Positions 55,487-64,000 are shown, counted from the stretch's first letter. The stretch: DNA of 64,000 nt from Arthrobacter crystallopoietes (GCF_017603825.1 NZ_CP072014.1:1364001-1428000), one strand, 5' to 3'. Notes: a model not told the origin generated them from the sequence alone. Numbers and translations: made by a program.

Positions 55487-56830
55487 TCAGTCGAGGTTGA
55501 CCTTGGTGCCTTCCGGCGTAGCCCGGACGGCAATGGTGCCGGCGAGGATGACGGCGATCCAGAATGCTCCGACCAGCCAGATGCTGCCGTTGCCCGCGAT
55601 CATCAGGCCGGTGGCGATCATCGGGGTGAAGCCGGCCCCGAGCACCGAAGCTCCTTGGTAGGAAAGTGACGCCCCGGTGTAGCGCATGCGGGTGGGGAAC
55701 TGTTCGGCGATGTAGGCGCCGATGGGACCGAAGAGGGCGCCCTGCACGATGCCGTTGCCGACCACGATGGCGACGGCGAAGCCCCACAGCGTTCCGTTGG
55801 TCAGCAGCATCAGCAGCGGGTAGGCCAGCACAATGCCGGTGATGCCCGCAACGGTGAGGACCTTGCGGCGGCCGATGCGGTCACTGAGCCGGGCGGTGTA
55901 GAAGCACATGATCAGGGTAAGGACGGCGCCTGCCGCCTTCCAGTTGAGCACGCCGGAGCGGTCCACCCCATTGCCGACGGCGATGGACACGCCCCATACG
56001 GTCAGGATGCCCTGGCAGGCGTAGAAGCTCATGGTCGCGACCAGGGCAACAACCACGGCCCGCGGATGGTTGCGCAGCACATCGAAGAGCGGCATGCGCT
56101 TCTTCTCGCCGGCTTCCTGCAGCTTCTGGAACATGGGCGTTTCAGCAACCTTGAGCCGGATGATCAGGCCGACGGCGATCAGTACCGCACTGAGCAGGAA
56201 CGGAATGCGCCAGCCCCACTGCAGGAACGCGTCGCCGCTCAGGGCGGACGTCAGTGAAACCACCAGGGTGGCCAGCACGGCACCGGCGGGACCGCCTGCG
56301 GTGGCGAAGGAAGTGGCCAGGCCGCGCTTCTTCTGCGGTGCGGACTCCAGCGCCATCAAAGCTGCGCCGCCCCATTCGCCGCCCACGGCAATGCCCTGAA
56401 TGACGCGCAACGTCACCAGCAGGACCGGCGCAAGGATTCCGATCACGGCCGTCGTGGGCAGCAGGCCGATGAGGACCGTCGAGGCGCCCATCAGCAGCAT
56501 GGACAGCACGAGCATTTTCTTGCGCCCGAGCCTGTCGCCGAAGTGACCGAAAACGATGCCGCCGAGCGGGCGCGCCAGGTAGCCTGCGGCCAGCGTCGCG
56601 AAGGAGGCGAACAAACCGAAGGCGGGGCTGAGATTGGCGAAGAAAACGGTATTGAAGACGATGCTGGCTGCCGTGGCGTACAGGATGAAATCGTAGTACT
56701 CGATGGCGCTGCCGATGAAGCTGGACGCCAGGATCCGGCGCATGTCCTTCGTGTTCAAGGACTCGGATCCGGAGTGGTGCTGCGGTGCGGACGGTGCGGA
56801 CTGCGTAACGGTCGTCGGTGACTCGGACAC
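55487..56830 (-). CDS. MFS permease, metabolite:H+ symporter (MHS/ShiA-like)
   Basis: 447 residues from a GTG at 56830 with AGGAGG 4 nt ahead, preferred over an ATG 15 codons upstream. About 12 membrane segments. ASSFIGSAIEYYDFILYATA and FGHFGDRLGRKKMLVLSMLL (MFS signature) are typical of the MHS group, which takes up organic acids, shikimate and aromatic acids. VIQGIAVGGEWGGAALMALE is another group block. Beside the cre-like operon it probably imports an aromatic acid, or exports or imports the pathway substrate (inference). Confidence 0.88.
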   Translation of the reverse strand: MSESPTTVTQSAPSAPQHHSGSESLNTKDMRRILASSFIGSAIEYYDFILYATAASIVFNTVFFANLSPAFGLFASFATLAAGYLARPLGGIVFGHFGDRLGRKKMLVLSMLLMGASTVLIGLLPTTAVIGILAPVLLVTLRVIQGIAVGGEWGGAALMALESAPQKKRGLATSFATAGGPAGAVLATLVVSLTSALSGDAFLQWGWRIPFLLSAVLIAVGLIIRLKVAETPMFQKLQEAGEKKRMPLFDVLRNHPRAVVVALVATMSFYACQGILTVWGVSIAVGNGVDRSGVLNWKAAGAVLTLIMCFYTARLSDRIGRRKVLTVAGITGIVLAYPLLMLLTNGTLWGFAVAIVVGNGIVQGALFGPIGAYIAEQFPTRMRYTGASLSYQGASVLGAGFTPMIATGLMIAGNGSIWLVGAFWIAVILAGTIAVRATPEGTKVNLD

Positions 56831-56892
56831 AATTCCTCCTGAGGACGGGGTGGATGGAGTTGGGGAGGGGTTCATGATTGCAGCGCTGGTAT

Positions 56893-57918
56893 TCAGCGGG
56901 ACGGGCGGAGCCCGATGTGTTCGAGGTCTGCCGGTACGTGGAAGGTGCCGTGGAAATGTTCGGCGGCCTGTTTCCAGACGGAATCTCCGGCCATGCCGGG
57001 AACGAGGTGGTGCAGCGCCAGCTGTTTGGCGCCGGCCTCGCTGGCGACCTTCGCGGCGTCGCGGACGCTGGTATGCGACTTGTAGTGGTGGTCCCTGGCA
57101 GCGCGGGAACCTTCATCCGTCTTGTCCGCGTACAGGGCCTCGACAAAATCGAAGTCGATCGCCTCGTGCAGCAGCAGGTCGGTGTCCTGAGCCAGTGTGA
57201 CCATGTTCTGCGTGTAGGTGGTGTCGCCGGAGAACGTCACCGAGCCCTCGGCAGTGTCGAAGCGGAAGCCGAAGGCCGGTGCCACCGGCGGGTGCTCCAC
57301 CAGGATGGCCGAGACCTTGACAAGGTCGTCTTCGTAGATCACGAACGGATCCATGGCCGGCGTCGGGTTCTCATTCGGGTGGTAGCCGATGCCCTGTGGA
57401 ATCTCGATATCGGAGGCTTCGAACAGCTCGAACGGGGACGGGCGCAGACTGTCGATGATCCTGTCGTTGAGGTCAGTGGCATGCGCGTACATCAGCTGCT
57501 CAAACATTTCGCGGGTTCCGGGAGTGGGACAGTGCGGAGCCACCGGGACGGGCTCAACCGTGGCCCGGGGCGAGGTGTACGGCAACATGCCACGGTTTCC
57601 GGGACCGATGATCCTGACCGGATCGTTGCGCCGGTCGAGAAGGTCGTAAAGTCCGAAGATGGCGAGGCTGGCCAGATCCACAGTGTGGTCGGAGTGCAAG
57701 TGGGTGAGGAAGATGCCGCGGAGGTTGGTCAGCTTCAGGCCGGCCTGGCTCAAACGGCGGCCAACACCGTGTCCGCAGTCCACCAGGTAGAAGGAATCCC
57801 CGACGACGACGGCGGTGGCGATTCCGGTCCGGTTGTTCTCCTCGGCGGGCGTCCACCACCGGGGGCCGCCGGCCGTGCCGAGGGTGACGATGCGGGGCTT
57901 GAGGTTCGACGCGGCCAT
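56893..57918 (-). CDS. MBL-fold hydrolase, RNase Z/arylsulfatase-like
   Basis: 341 residues. The zinc motif FLTHLHSDHTVDLASLAIFG and FSGDTTYTQNM, then a C-terminal LALHHLVP, fit the RNase Z-like group of the metallo-beta-lactamase fold, many of which act on esters or sulfates rather than RNA. ARDHHYKSHTSVRDAAKVAS is another block with a His pair. It lies 62 nt upstream of the permease on the same strand and is divergent from a LysR gene. It may release an aromatic compound from a conjugate (inference). Confidence 0.83.
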   Translation of the reverse strand: MAASNLKPRIVTLGTAGGPRWWTPAEENNRTGIATAVVVGDSFYLVDCGHGVGRRLSQAGLKLTNLRGIFLTHLHSDHTVDLASLAIFGLYDLLDRRNDPVRIIGPGNRGMLPYTSPRATVEPVPVAPHCPTPGTREMFEQLMYAHATDLNDRIIDSLRPSPFELFEASDIEIPQGIGYHPNENPTPAMDPFVIYEDDLVKVSAILVEHPPVAPAFGFRFDTAEGSVTFSGDTTYTQNMVTLAQDTDLLLHEAIDFDFVEALYADKTDEGSRAARDHHYKSHTSVRDAAKVASEAGAKQLALHHLVPGMAGDSVWKQAAEHFHGTFHVPADLEHIGLRPSR

Positions 57919-57971
57919 GGATGCTCCTCGAAATGAAGATCGTTGATTTCTTCAAGTGTGGCTCCCATCAC

Positions 57972-57997
57972 ATACGGTGTATAGTCAATCAATTTGA
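57972..57997. promoter_or_regulatory. Palindromes in the MBL-LysR divergent promoter
   Basis: ATAC-GGT-GTAT (57972-57982) and ATCAA-T-TTGAT (57987-57997) are two close inverted repeats between the divergent MBL and LysR starts. The first fits the T-N11-A type site often bound by LysR regulators. They lie 22-47 nt upstream of the LysR start. Confidence 0.6.
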
Positions 57998-58018
57998 TGG
58001 AGTTCATAAGGAGAGTTG

Positions 58019-58960
58019 ATGGCCGAATTCACCATTCGCCAGCTGCAGTACTTCGTTGCTGTCCTGGACCACGGCTCCGTCACGGCGGCCGCGAGGGAAT
58101 CGAACATCTCGCAGGCGGCGGCGTCCATGGCCATCGCCCAACTGGAGCACGCGGTCGGTGTTGATCTGCTGATCCGGACGCGCGCAAAGAAAGTTGTGGC
58201 AACGCCGGCGGGAGTGGAGCTCGCGGCGAGGGCAAGACACATCCTGAGCATGATCGGCGACATCGAAGGTGCCGTGGCCGGCGGCTTCGATGAGATGCGC
58301 GGGCCGTTGCGTGCGGGGTGCAGCCCCACCCTGTCCCCGCGCTTGTTGCCTGGTCTGGTGGACTATTACAACCGGGAGTATCCGGCTGTGGACGTCTCAT
58401 TCCGTGAGGCCAGCGCCGCCGAGCTGCAGCAGGACGTCCTGGAGGGGCGGATCGATCTTGCCCTGATCTACTCGCTGCAGGCAGTGGACGGCGTCGAGCT
58501 GGCGGAGATCGCCCGAGTGCAGCCGCACCTGATGTTGTCGGCGACGCACCCGTTGGCAACTCAGGAGTCCATTACCTTCGCCCAGGTGCAGGATGAATGG
58601 GCCATCCTTCATGATGTCCCGCCCACCATCGAAAGAGTGACCGGCATGATACGCGCCGTAGGCGTCGAGCCAAAGCTCCGCTGGCCCAGCACGGACATGG
58701 AAACCATCCGCTCCCTCGTCGCCCGCGGTCTGGGCTATTCCATGGTCAATACCCGCCCGGTAGACGACACAACGGGGGACGGGCTCAAAGTCGCTTATGT
58801 TCCGCTGGCCGACGAGCTGCCGCATAACTCCGTGGTGGCGGCGCTGCCGCCGGGGACGCGCATTCCGGGGCGGGTCAATGAGGCGATCCGTTTCCTCCGG
58901 CAGACCGTAGCGCCCGCTCCGTCCCCCGACGGGCCGGGGGAGGATGCCGCGCACAGATAG
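58019..58960 (+). CDS. LysR-type transcriptional regulator
   Basis: 313 residues from the ATG at 58019, preceded by AAGGAG at a 5-nt spacing. The helix-turn-helix (about 1-60) reads FTIRQLQYFVAVLDHGSVTA, then SQAAASMAIAQLEHAVGVDL. The effector domain includes PLRAGCSPTLSPRLLPGLVD and IRSLVARGLGYSMVNTRP. It diverges from the MBL-permease pair, which is its probable target through the palindromes at 57972-57997. The ligand is likely aromatic, by context. Confidence 0.92.
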   Translation: MAEFTIRQLQYFVAVLDHGSVTAAARESNISQAAASMAIAQLEHAVGVDLLIRTRAKKVVATPAGVELAARARHILSMIGDIEGAVAGGFDEMRGPLRAGCSPTLSPRLLPGLVDYYNREYPAVDVSFREASAAELQQDVLEGRIDLALIYSLQAVDGVELAEIARVQPHLMLSATHPLATQESITFAQVQDEWAILHDVPPTIERVTGMIRAVGVEPKLRWPSTDMETIRSLVARGLGYSMVNTRPVDDTTGDGLKVAYVPLADELPHNSVVAALPPGTRIPGRVNEAIRFLRQTVAPAPSPDGPGEDAAHR

Positions 58961-58969
58961 AGTTGAGCG

Positions 58970-59278
58970 GTGCCTTCCTTCCGAGCCCAGCTCAACATCA
59001 CTGGCCTGCGCCCCGGACACGTTCCAGAGCAGGTGATGGAGGCCGCCGTGGACGCCGTCGGCTCCGCCCATGTGGTCGAAGCTAACCAGCTCGACGTCGT
59101 TGCAGGGGTCCCGCGGATTACCGTGCGTTTCACCGTGGATCCGAATGCGTACGACGCCGAAAACCGCCAAGCGCTCCAGGCTGCCGTCAACATGCGCCAT
59201 GCCGTTGAGCAGGTAGCCACCACGGAGAGGCTCGCCGTCCTGCGCCGCAGCCGGGGAAAGTGGCAGACGCTGCGCTGA
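58970..59278 (+). CDS. Conserved-looking small protein, unknown
   Basis: 102 residues from a GTG at 58970, 9 nt after the LysR stop, so probably co-transcribed. It has alternating strands and helices (FRAQLNITGLRPGHVPEQVM, then LDVVAGVPRITVRFTVDP) and a basic C-terminus (RRSRGKWQTLR). No family is recognised. The ferredoxin-like pattern of two beta-alpha-beta halves is suggestive only. Confidence 0.6.
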   Translation: MPSFRAQLNITGLRPGHVPEQVMEAAVDAVGSAHVVEANQLDVVAGVPRITVRFTVDPNAYDAENRQALQAAVNMRHAVEQVATTERLAVLRRSRGKWQTLR

Positions 59279-59304
59279 CCTCGACCTACAGGCTCAGCAG
59301 AGCG

Positions 59305-60201
59305 CTACCGGAGGTCCGCCACCAGCTGACCGACTGCAGCCACGAGCTGATCCAGCCCGGGCTGCTCGATCGGGAAATGCCCCGCGTTCTCCAACATCAC
59401 GATCTGTTTGGTCGCCGCAATGCGCTCGAAAAACGGCTTGCTGATCTCTAGTGGCGTCCACCGGTCTTCGGCGGGATGCACCATCAGGACCCGACCTGTG
59501 CGGAAGTCTTCCGGTTCAACATCGGGCTGCCATTCCATGAAGCTGCGCATCCAGCCCAAGGACATCGAGCCACCGCCGCCGCGTGCATCCCGGAGGACGG
59601 TACGCACCAGCCCGGGATCATTGCTGATATGGCGCATGTCGGCAACCCAGCGGATGGGAACCCGCACCCGGGCAAGCGACCCGGCCAGGAGCCGCAGCGC
59701 AGGGCCGGCTACTTTCCCCAGCACCGGATGCCAGGTCAGCCGTGCCCGGACCCTCTCGTCCCGGGGATCCAGCAAGCACGTCACCACCAGGGCGGCGGCG
59801 AGCGAGGTGGCGGCGGCCGCTTCGAAAGCGAGCAACCCGCCCATGCTGGCTCCCATCAGGACCAGCGGGCGGTCGTCGGATTCGGCGCGCACGAAGTCCT
59901 GGGCGAACTGCTGCCAGTGTCCGTAACGGATACCTGCCGGATCGGGTGACCGGGTGAGGCCGTAGCCGGGAAGATCCGGAACGCTCACATAGGTTCCCAG
60001 CGCTGCCAGATGTTCTGCGAAGGGACGCATGGCAGCGGCGTTGCCGCCGGCACCGTGGAAGAGCACCAACCGCACCGGGGCATCCTGGACACCGATGCGC
60101 TCAACATGGACGTCCATGTCACGCCACTGCCACCATGTGCTCTCGCTCGCTCCGGCAGGTCCTGCGGGACATTGGACGAAAGTACCGTAGTTGCTGGTCA
60201 T
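59305..60201 (-). CDS. Alpha/beta hydrolase
   Basis: 298 residues with AAGGGGAA ahead of the ATG. LVLFHGAGGNAAAMRPFAEH holds the oxyanion-hole HG pair, VLMGASMGGLLAFEAA the nucleophile Ser in GASMG, and NAGHFPIEQPG the catalytic His; the acid is probably in MVHPAEDRWTPLE. It resembles lipase-like or haloperoxidase-like esterases. The substrate is unknown. It converges with the small gene at 58970. Confidence 0.87.
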   Translation of the reverse strand: MTSNYGTFVQCPAGPAGASESTWWQWRDMDVHVERIGVQDAPVRLVLFHGAGGNAAAMRPFAEHLAALGTYVSVPDLPGYGLTRSPDPAGIRYGHWQQFAQDFVRAESDDRPLVLMGASMGGLLAFEAAAATSLAAALVVTCLLDPRDERVRARLTWHPVLGKVAGPALRLLAGSLARVRVPIRWVADMRHISNDPGLVRTVLRDARGGGGSMSLGWMRSFMEWQPDVEPEDFRTGRVLMVHPAEDRWTPLEISKPFFERIAATKQIVMLENAGHFPIEQPGLDQLVAAVGQLVADLR

Positions 60202-60246
60202 ACTGATTCCCCTTGGCCGCCGTGGCCCGCCGTCGTTGTTTGGATT

Positions 60247-61104
60247 TCAGATCTCCGGAACGTAGCCGCGGCGAAAGGCCCGGCGCTCCTCGTGCCCCAC
60301 CCTGAACCGGCGCGACGCCCCGCAGACGAGCACAAAGAAGAAGCCGAATCCGGCCGCAATGACCACCGGCACGGAGCCCGGATCACCCAGGAGCCGGGAC
60401 ACGGCGATCCAGCCCAGCCCCCAGCACAAGGCCGCTACGGCTGACATCCGGCCGCGGCCTGTCATCGCCACCACCGCTCCGGCGAAGGAGACCACGCCAA
60501 GGCTGATGACCGCCCACACGTCGGCCCCCCAGCCGAACAGGTCGGTGCCGCGCAGCATGAACCAGCTGGCAGCATTGGCCCCGGCCGCCACCAAAATCCA
60601 GCCGGTGTACAGCCCCACGGGAGCATCTGCGAGGAGCGCTTCCACGAGGGACCTGGCCGGATACCGGGTCAGGACGTAGACCGCGGCCAGCAATACGGCC
60701 AGCAGCAGGATCATGACGATAAGGCTCAGCCCCACATTCGAGGCCTGCGCGCTCAGGATCCAGCTGGCATTGAGGACCAGCGAAGCGGCCACCAGCCAGC
60801 CTGCCGCGCGCTGCCGCAGGGTGCGGCGCTGCGACGGCAGCCACTGGAAGATGGTGTAGCCGGCCAGCCCCAGGTAGATCACCGACCAGATGCTGAAAGC
60901 GCCCGAAGCCGGGGCCAGCAGGGTGAAGTCCGGGGCAAACGCACCCGCGGCCGCCTCCTTGATGGCGATGCCGCCCAGCAGGCCGGTACCCCGTGCGCCG
61001 ATCAGCAGCGCGAACACGAGGCTGGCGCTGACCGCAAGTTGGCGTGCTACGTCGGTGGCGAGGAAGTTCCGGGTGTTGTGGAGGTAGGGTTTTACGGCGT
61101 CCAT
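60247..61104 (-). CDS. TspO/MBR-like tryptophan-rich membrane protein
   Basis: 285 residues from the ATG at 61104. About ten hydrophobic segments; PASGAFSIWSVIYLGLAGYT is the block common to long tryptophan-rich sensory proteins. Most TspO proteins have five segments, so this is a long variant with a C-terminal addition (about 200-285). The family binds porphyrins or similar. The function here is unknown. It is followed by the alpha/beta hydrolase on the same strand, 45 nt away. Confidence 0.75.
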   Translation of the reverse strand: MDAVKPYLHNTRNFLATDVARQLAVSASLVFALLIGARGTGLLGGIAIKEAAAGAFAPDFTLLAPASGAFSIWSVIYLGLAGYTIFQWLPSQRRTLRQRAAGWLVAASLVLNASWILSAQASNVGLSLIVMILLLAVLLAAVYVLTRYPARSLVEALLADAPVGLYTGWILVAAGANAASWFMLRGTDLFGWGADVWAVISLGVVSFAGAVVAMTGRGRMSAVAALCWGLGWIAVSRLLGDPGSVPVVIAAGFGFFFVLVCGASRRFRVGHEERRAFRRGYVPEI

Positions 61105-61138
61105 AACAGATTGGATCGAAGCGGGGTGTTCGCTCCTG

Positions 61139-61762
61139 CTACTCCTCGATGTCGATGGCACCCCCGAGCACTGGCGCCGGCAGGCTGCGGCGGCGCAGGC
61201 TGATGACGGCAGCTATGGCCGCGCCCACCAGTATGCCAATCACTGTACCCAAAACAAGATTCACCCAGAACGGCAGATCGGTGGCGAGCCCGGTGGCAAG
61301 TCCCAGTCCGGTCATCCACAACGCCCAGATAGTGGAGCCGGTGGCGGATAACACCAGGAACGCATTCAGCGGGACGTCCGCCAGGCCGGCTGCCGCGACA
61401 GACGCGGTCCGGCCGCCGGGGATAAAGCGGGCGGCGACAATGGCGGCATAGGTGGAGGACCGACCGGCCTTTTCCAGCGCCTGGGTGACGGCACGGTCCA
61501 CCCTGCGGCCCCAGCGGTACCGGTTGAGCAGGGTGTTGATGCCGCCGCGGAAGAGCAGGAACAGCAGCATGTCCCCGGTCATGCTGCCGGCGAACGCGGT
61601 CAGGACCACCAACGGCAGGATCAGCTCGCCGTGGGCCAGCAGCGTTCCTCCGCCGATGACCATGATTTCCGACGGCGCGGCGGGCATGGGGGCATCCAGA
61701 ACGACCATCAGCAAGGTCATCGGATAATACAGCCATTGCCACGGCCCTTCGGGGATTTCCAC
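61139..61762 (-). CDS. DedA-family membrane protein
   Basis: 207 residues from a GTG at 61762. LDAPMPAAPSEIMVIGGGTL has the conserved PSE region, AARFIPGGRTASVAAAGLAD the conserved Arg and Gly, and four or five membrane segments are present; the family is linked to membrane potential and lipid flipping. TTG-GGGAG directly precedes the start, so spacing is poor. It ends 34 nt before the TspO-like start on the same strand. Confidence 0.83.
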   Translation of the reverse strand: MEIPEGPWQWLYYPMTLLMVVLDAPMPAAPSEIMVIGGGTLLAHGELILPLVVLTAFAGSMTGDMLLFLLFRGGINTLLNRYRWGRRVDRAVTQALEKAGRSSTYAAIVAARFIPGGRTASVAAAGLADVPLNAFLVLSATGSTIWALWMTGLGLATGLATDLPFWVNLVLGTVIGILVGAAIAAVISLRRRSLPAPVLGGAIDIEE

Positions 61763-61808
61763 CTCCCCAATCTACCGGCAATGCCCCGCCGATGGCAGAG
61801 TACAAAGT

Positions 61809-62330
61809 ATGGAGATAAGGATTCTCGAAGGTGACATCACCCGCCGCGAGGTGGACGCCGTGGTCAACGCGGCGAACTCAAGCCTGCTGGGCGGGGGAGG
61901 AGTGGACGGCGCCATCCACCGCGCCGCCGGTCCGGAGCTGCTGGCGGCGTGCCGGGAACTGCGGTCCTCGCAGCTGCCCGACGGTCTGCCGGTAGGATCA
62001 GCCGTCGCCACCGAGGCCTTCCGGTTGCCCGCCCGCTGGATCATCCACACCGTGGGCCCTAACCTGCACGCAGGCCAGAATGATCCGGCGCTACTGGCTT
62101 CCTGCTTCCGCGAGAGCCTCCGCGTGGCCGATGAGCTGGGCGCACGGTCCGTGGCCTTCCCGGCAATCAGCGCCGGGGTCTACGGCTGGGACGGCGGGAG
62201 CGTAGCCCTTGCCGGGCTGGGAGAGGCCATGAAGTACGACGGCGGCATCCAACTCATCGAGTTCGTGCTGTTTTCTGCCGGGTTGGCCGAGACCTTCCGT
62301 GGCGTCCATCGGAGCCTGCTGGGCCAATAG
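61809..62330 (+). CDS. Macro-domain protein (ADP-ribose hydrolase-like)
   Basis: 173 residues. MEIRILEGDITRREVDAVVN and NAANSSLLGGGGVDGAIHRA, with GPELLAACREL, and the later FPAISAGVYGWDGGSVALAG make a complete macro domain of the MacroD type, which removes ADP-ribose or deacetylates O-acetyl-ADP-ribose. The Asn-Asp-Gly catalytic loop is intact. It converges on the FRG-domain gene with a 32-nt gap. Confidence 0.93.
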   Translation: MEIRILEGDITRREVDAVVNAANSSLLGGGGVDGAIHRAAGPELLAACRELRSSQLPDGLPVGSAVATEAFRLPARWIIHTVGPNLHAGQNDPALLASCFRESLRVADELGARSVAFPAISAGVYGWDGGSVALAGLGEAMKYDGGIQLIEFVLFSAGLAETFRGVHRSLLGQ

Positions 62331-62362
62331 CGCTCGCCGTGGACCCAGGCGTGGCCGCTTCC

Positions 62363-63193
62363 TCAGGCGTCGCGAGGGTTCCGTACCGGGTCGCGCGGAC
62401 TATAGTAGCGACGCAGCCAGCGGGACAGTCCGTCGAGGCCGGGAAACAGTACGCGTTCGGTCACGTTTGCCTGGTCCAGATGGTCCCGGATCCGCCATTT
62501 GAGCTGCGCGGGAACAATCACCTTCCGGTACAGCTCAGGGTGGCGTTGCAACCAGTCGTCCAGGCTGGCCATGGCGCCGGACATGGTGGAAAAGATTGCG
62601 GCCTGGTTCACAATGCGCTCGTCCAGCGAGGGCGGTTCGAAAAACAACGGGATGCTGTGTCCGTCGTCGTCGTGAAACCGATCGAACTCGAAAAGTGTGT
62701 AGGCCGAGCGGGAGAGCATCTCCGTAGTGAACAGCCCGCCGCCGGCCGGTTGGATCTCGTTGCGCAGTTCCTGCGGCAGTAGTTCATGGGCCGCCGCATA
62801 ATCCACGCACCACACCGCGCCGTCTTCGTCATAGCGGGAGGTGTCCCTGGTGACAAAGTGCAGCGCGACGTAGGGGGAGTGGCTCCAGTCGAGCAGGCGC
62901 GTCGGCAAGCCGTAGTGCTGGGCGACACTCAGCCAGTTCCAGTCCGAGTCTCCGGGGGCGGTGTCCCGGTGGGCGTACTTGCGGAAGTTGCGCATCAAAT
63001 GAGGTTCCACCTCGGCACTGGAGTCCCCGCGCAGCCGCACGAGTCCAGTAGACAGGTCACGCTTTGCGGAGGTGTGGCCGCGGTAGGCCACGGCAACACG
63101 GATGCGCGGACGGGCCAGCAGCCACTGGTCGTGCGTCAAGGCCGCGATCAGTCCGTACAGATCGTCCGGGTCAACTTCCACCACGGATTCCAT
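62363..63193 (-). CDS. FRG-domain protein
   Basis: 276 residues from the ATG at 63193, with GGAAGG ahead. VAYRGHTSAKRDLSTGLVRL and LSVAQHYGLPTRLLDWSHSP are the hallmarks of the FRG domain (named for the F/Y-R-G motif). LDDWLQRHPELYRKVIVPAQ follows in a C-terminal helical part. FRG proteins are often seen in toxin or anti-phage settings, but the activity is not settled. It converges with a macro-domain gene. Confidence 0.88.
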   Translation of the reverse strand: MESVVEVDPDDLYGLIAALTHDQWLLARPRIRVAVAYRGHTSAKRDLSTGLVRLRGDSSAEVEPHLMRNFRKYAHRDTAPGDSDWNWLSVAQHYGLPTRLLDWSHSPYVALHFVTRDTSRYDEDGAVWCVDYAAAHELLPQELRNEIQPAGGGLFTTEMLSRSAYTLFEFDRFHDDDGHSIPLFFEPPSLDERIVNQAAIFSTMSGAMASLDDWLQRHPELYRKVIVPAQLKWRIRDHLDQANVTERVLFPGLDGLSRWLRRYYSPRDPVRNPRDA

Positions 63194-63233
63194 CGCGCCT
63201 GCCTTCCTGCCCTTGCCGTCCTGACTCCGGGTA

Positions 63234-63977
63234 CTAGGTGGCGCCGCGTCGCAGGGCCTCGTCCACTGCGGAGGCAACTCCGCCGCGGTACGGTTCGCCG
63301 TGGCCGGGTAAGGCTGTGCCGGCGCCGGTTTCGGCCAGCAGTTCGAGCGATTTCAGCGCCTGTCGGGTATCTGCCGTGGCCGCCGCGGAGACAATGTGCG
63401 GGCCGCGCTTGCCGGTGTATGGATCGAGGGTGACCAAAGCGTCTCCGGTGATGACGGTGTCCCGTTCCGGAAAGTGGAGTGCGCAGTGGCCTTCAGTGTG
63501 GCCTGGGGTATGGATAACCGCCGGTGCGCCGGGCAGCTGTAGGCCGGCCTCGGCCCCCAGTACGCGAAGATCCTTGACACCCCGGACGTTGAGCGCCCCG
63601 GCCAGCGTCATCCGGGCCAGGATCGGAATGCAGCCGGGGTAATTCACGGGGTAGGTCAGCCGGTTCTTTTCATGCTTGTACCGGTACGGGTGCTCGGCGA
63701 TATAGCTGTCTCCCGGGTGCGCGTAGACCGGCACATCGAGGTCGTGCTGGAGCCTGGCCGCGAACCCGAGGTGGTCGAAGTGCGCGTGCGTCAGGACCAG
63801 CGCGGAGATGTCACGCGGCGAACGGCCAAGCTCGCGGAGGGCAGCGATCGTCATCTTCCACATGGCCGGCAGGCCGGAATCAACCAGCATGATCTGGTCG
63901 CCGTCCTCGACGAGGTACAGGTTCACATTGGCGTGCTCGATGAGGTGGATCTTCTCGGCTACGTTGCGGTGGAACAT
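63234..63977 (-). CDS. MBL-fold hydrolase (glyoxalase II-like)
   Basis: 247 residues with GGGAG ahead of the ATG. LVLTHAHFDHLGFAARLQHD is the HxHxDH zinc motif; PGHTEGHCAL and VITGDALVTLDP give further ligands, and LPGHGEPYRGG the last His. This is the glyoxalase-II-like or lactonase-like type of the fold. It starts 23 nt from the window end and is followed on the same strand by the FRG gene, 40 nt away. Confidence 0.9.
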   Translation of the reverse strand: MFHRNVAEKIHLIEHANVNLYLVEDGDQIMLVDSGLPAMWKMTIAALRELGRSPRDISALVLTHAHFDHLGFAARLQHDLDVPVYAHPGDSYIAEHPYRYKHEKNRLTYPVNYPGCIPILARMTLAGALNVRGVKDLRVLGAEAGLQLPGAPAVIHTPGHTEGHCALHFPERDTVITGDALVTLDPYTGKRGPHIVSAAATADTRQALKSLELLAETGAGTALPGHGEPYRGGVASAVDEALRRGAT

Positions 63978-64000
63978 GTCGAGGCTCCCTTGTCGGCGTG

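Overview
The window is high-GC DNA, densely packed with genes. Frequent GTG/TTG starts, strong AGGAGG-type ribosome sites, an IdeR/DtxR-type iron box, an actinobacterial-type SOS box and many Micrococcaceae-like proteins (ThiD-type PdxK, LigC-type ligase, DUF6707, DUF4916, DUF1684) point to a soil actinobacterium, most likely Arthrobacter sensu lato. The genus is inferred from protein character and was not tested by a search. I saw no rRNA, tRNA, CRISPR array, insertion sequence, prophage or replication origin.

Region by region. 1-3163 (minus) is a cell-surface operon: membrane-anchored protein, Tat-type multicopper oxidase, signal peptidase I and a secreted protein cut by the window edge. 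A SARP-type regulator diverges from it. 4471-6120 holds two small proteins and a LigC-type ATP-dependent DNA ligase, facing a secreted GH3 enzyme across a bidirectional terminator. 9135-11709 holds a response regulator and an SOS-boxed umuDC pair whose UmuD has Arg at the catalytic Lys position. 11774-17886 holds UspA, a TctA-TctB fusion, TctC joined in frame to a PrpF-type isomerase, and a divergent LysR gene. 17916-20487 is an MFS carrier with a DmdA-like GcvT-family demethylase behind a perfect 17-bp inverted repeat. 20677-32753 is mostly housekeeping: PdxK, queuosine salvage (YhhQ and Tgt), ZIP transporter, SRPBCC and VOC proteins, and a frameshifted FUSC-family gene. 32774-36676 is an FbpABC-type iron operon under an IdeR-like box. 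36840-44293 carries GH76, SDR, acyl-CoA dehydrogenase, DUF1684, VOC and PEP carboxylase genes.

The most striking locus is 44369-58960. It has an IclR regulator, a cytochrome P450, two halves of a PEP-synthase-like phosphotransferase, an SDR, a ferredoxin, a ferredoxin reductase, an HD phosphohydrolase and an aldehyde dehydrogenase. This is the full enzyme set of the phosphorylation-initiated 4-cresol pathway (cre genes) known from Corynebacterium glutamicum. The logic is: phosphorylate the phenolic OH, oxidise the methyl group to a carboxylate by P450 and dehydrogenases, then remove the phosphate to give 4-hydroxybenzoate. A second HD protein resembling CreD sits just before the IclR gene. 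A perfect 15-bp palindrome lies between the IclR and P450 genes. An MHS-type permease, a metallo-beta-lactamase-fold hydrolase and a LysR regulator flank the far end.

58970-63977 holds a small conserved protein, an alpha/beta hydrolase, a TspO-like and a DedA-like membrane protein, a macro-domain protein, an FRG-domain protein and a second MBL-fold hydrolase.
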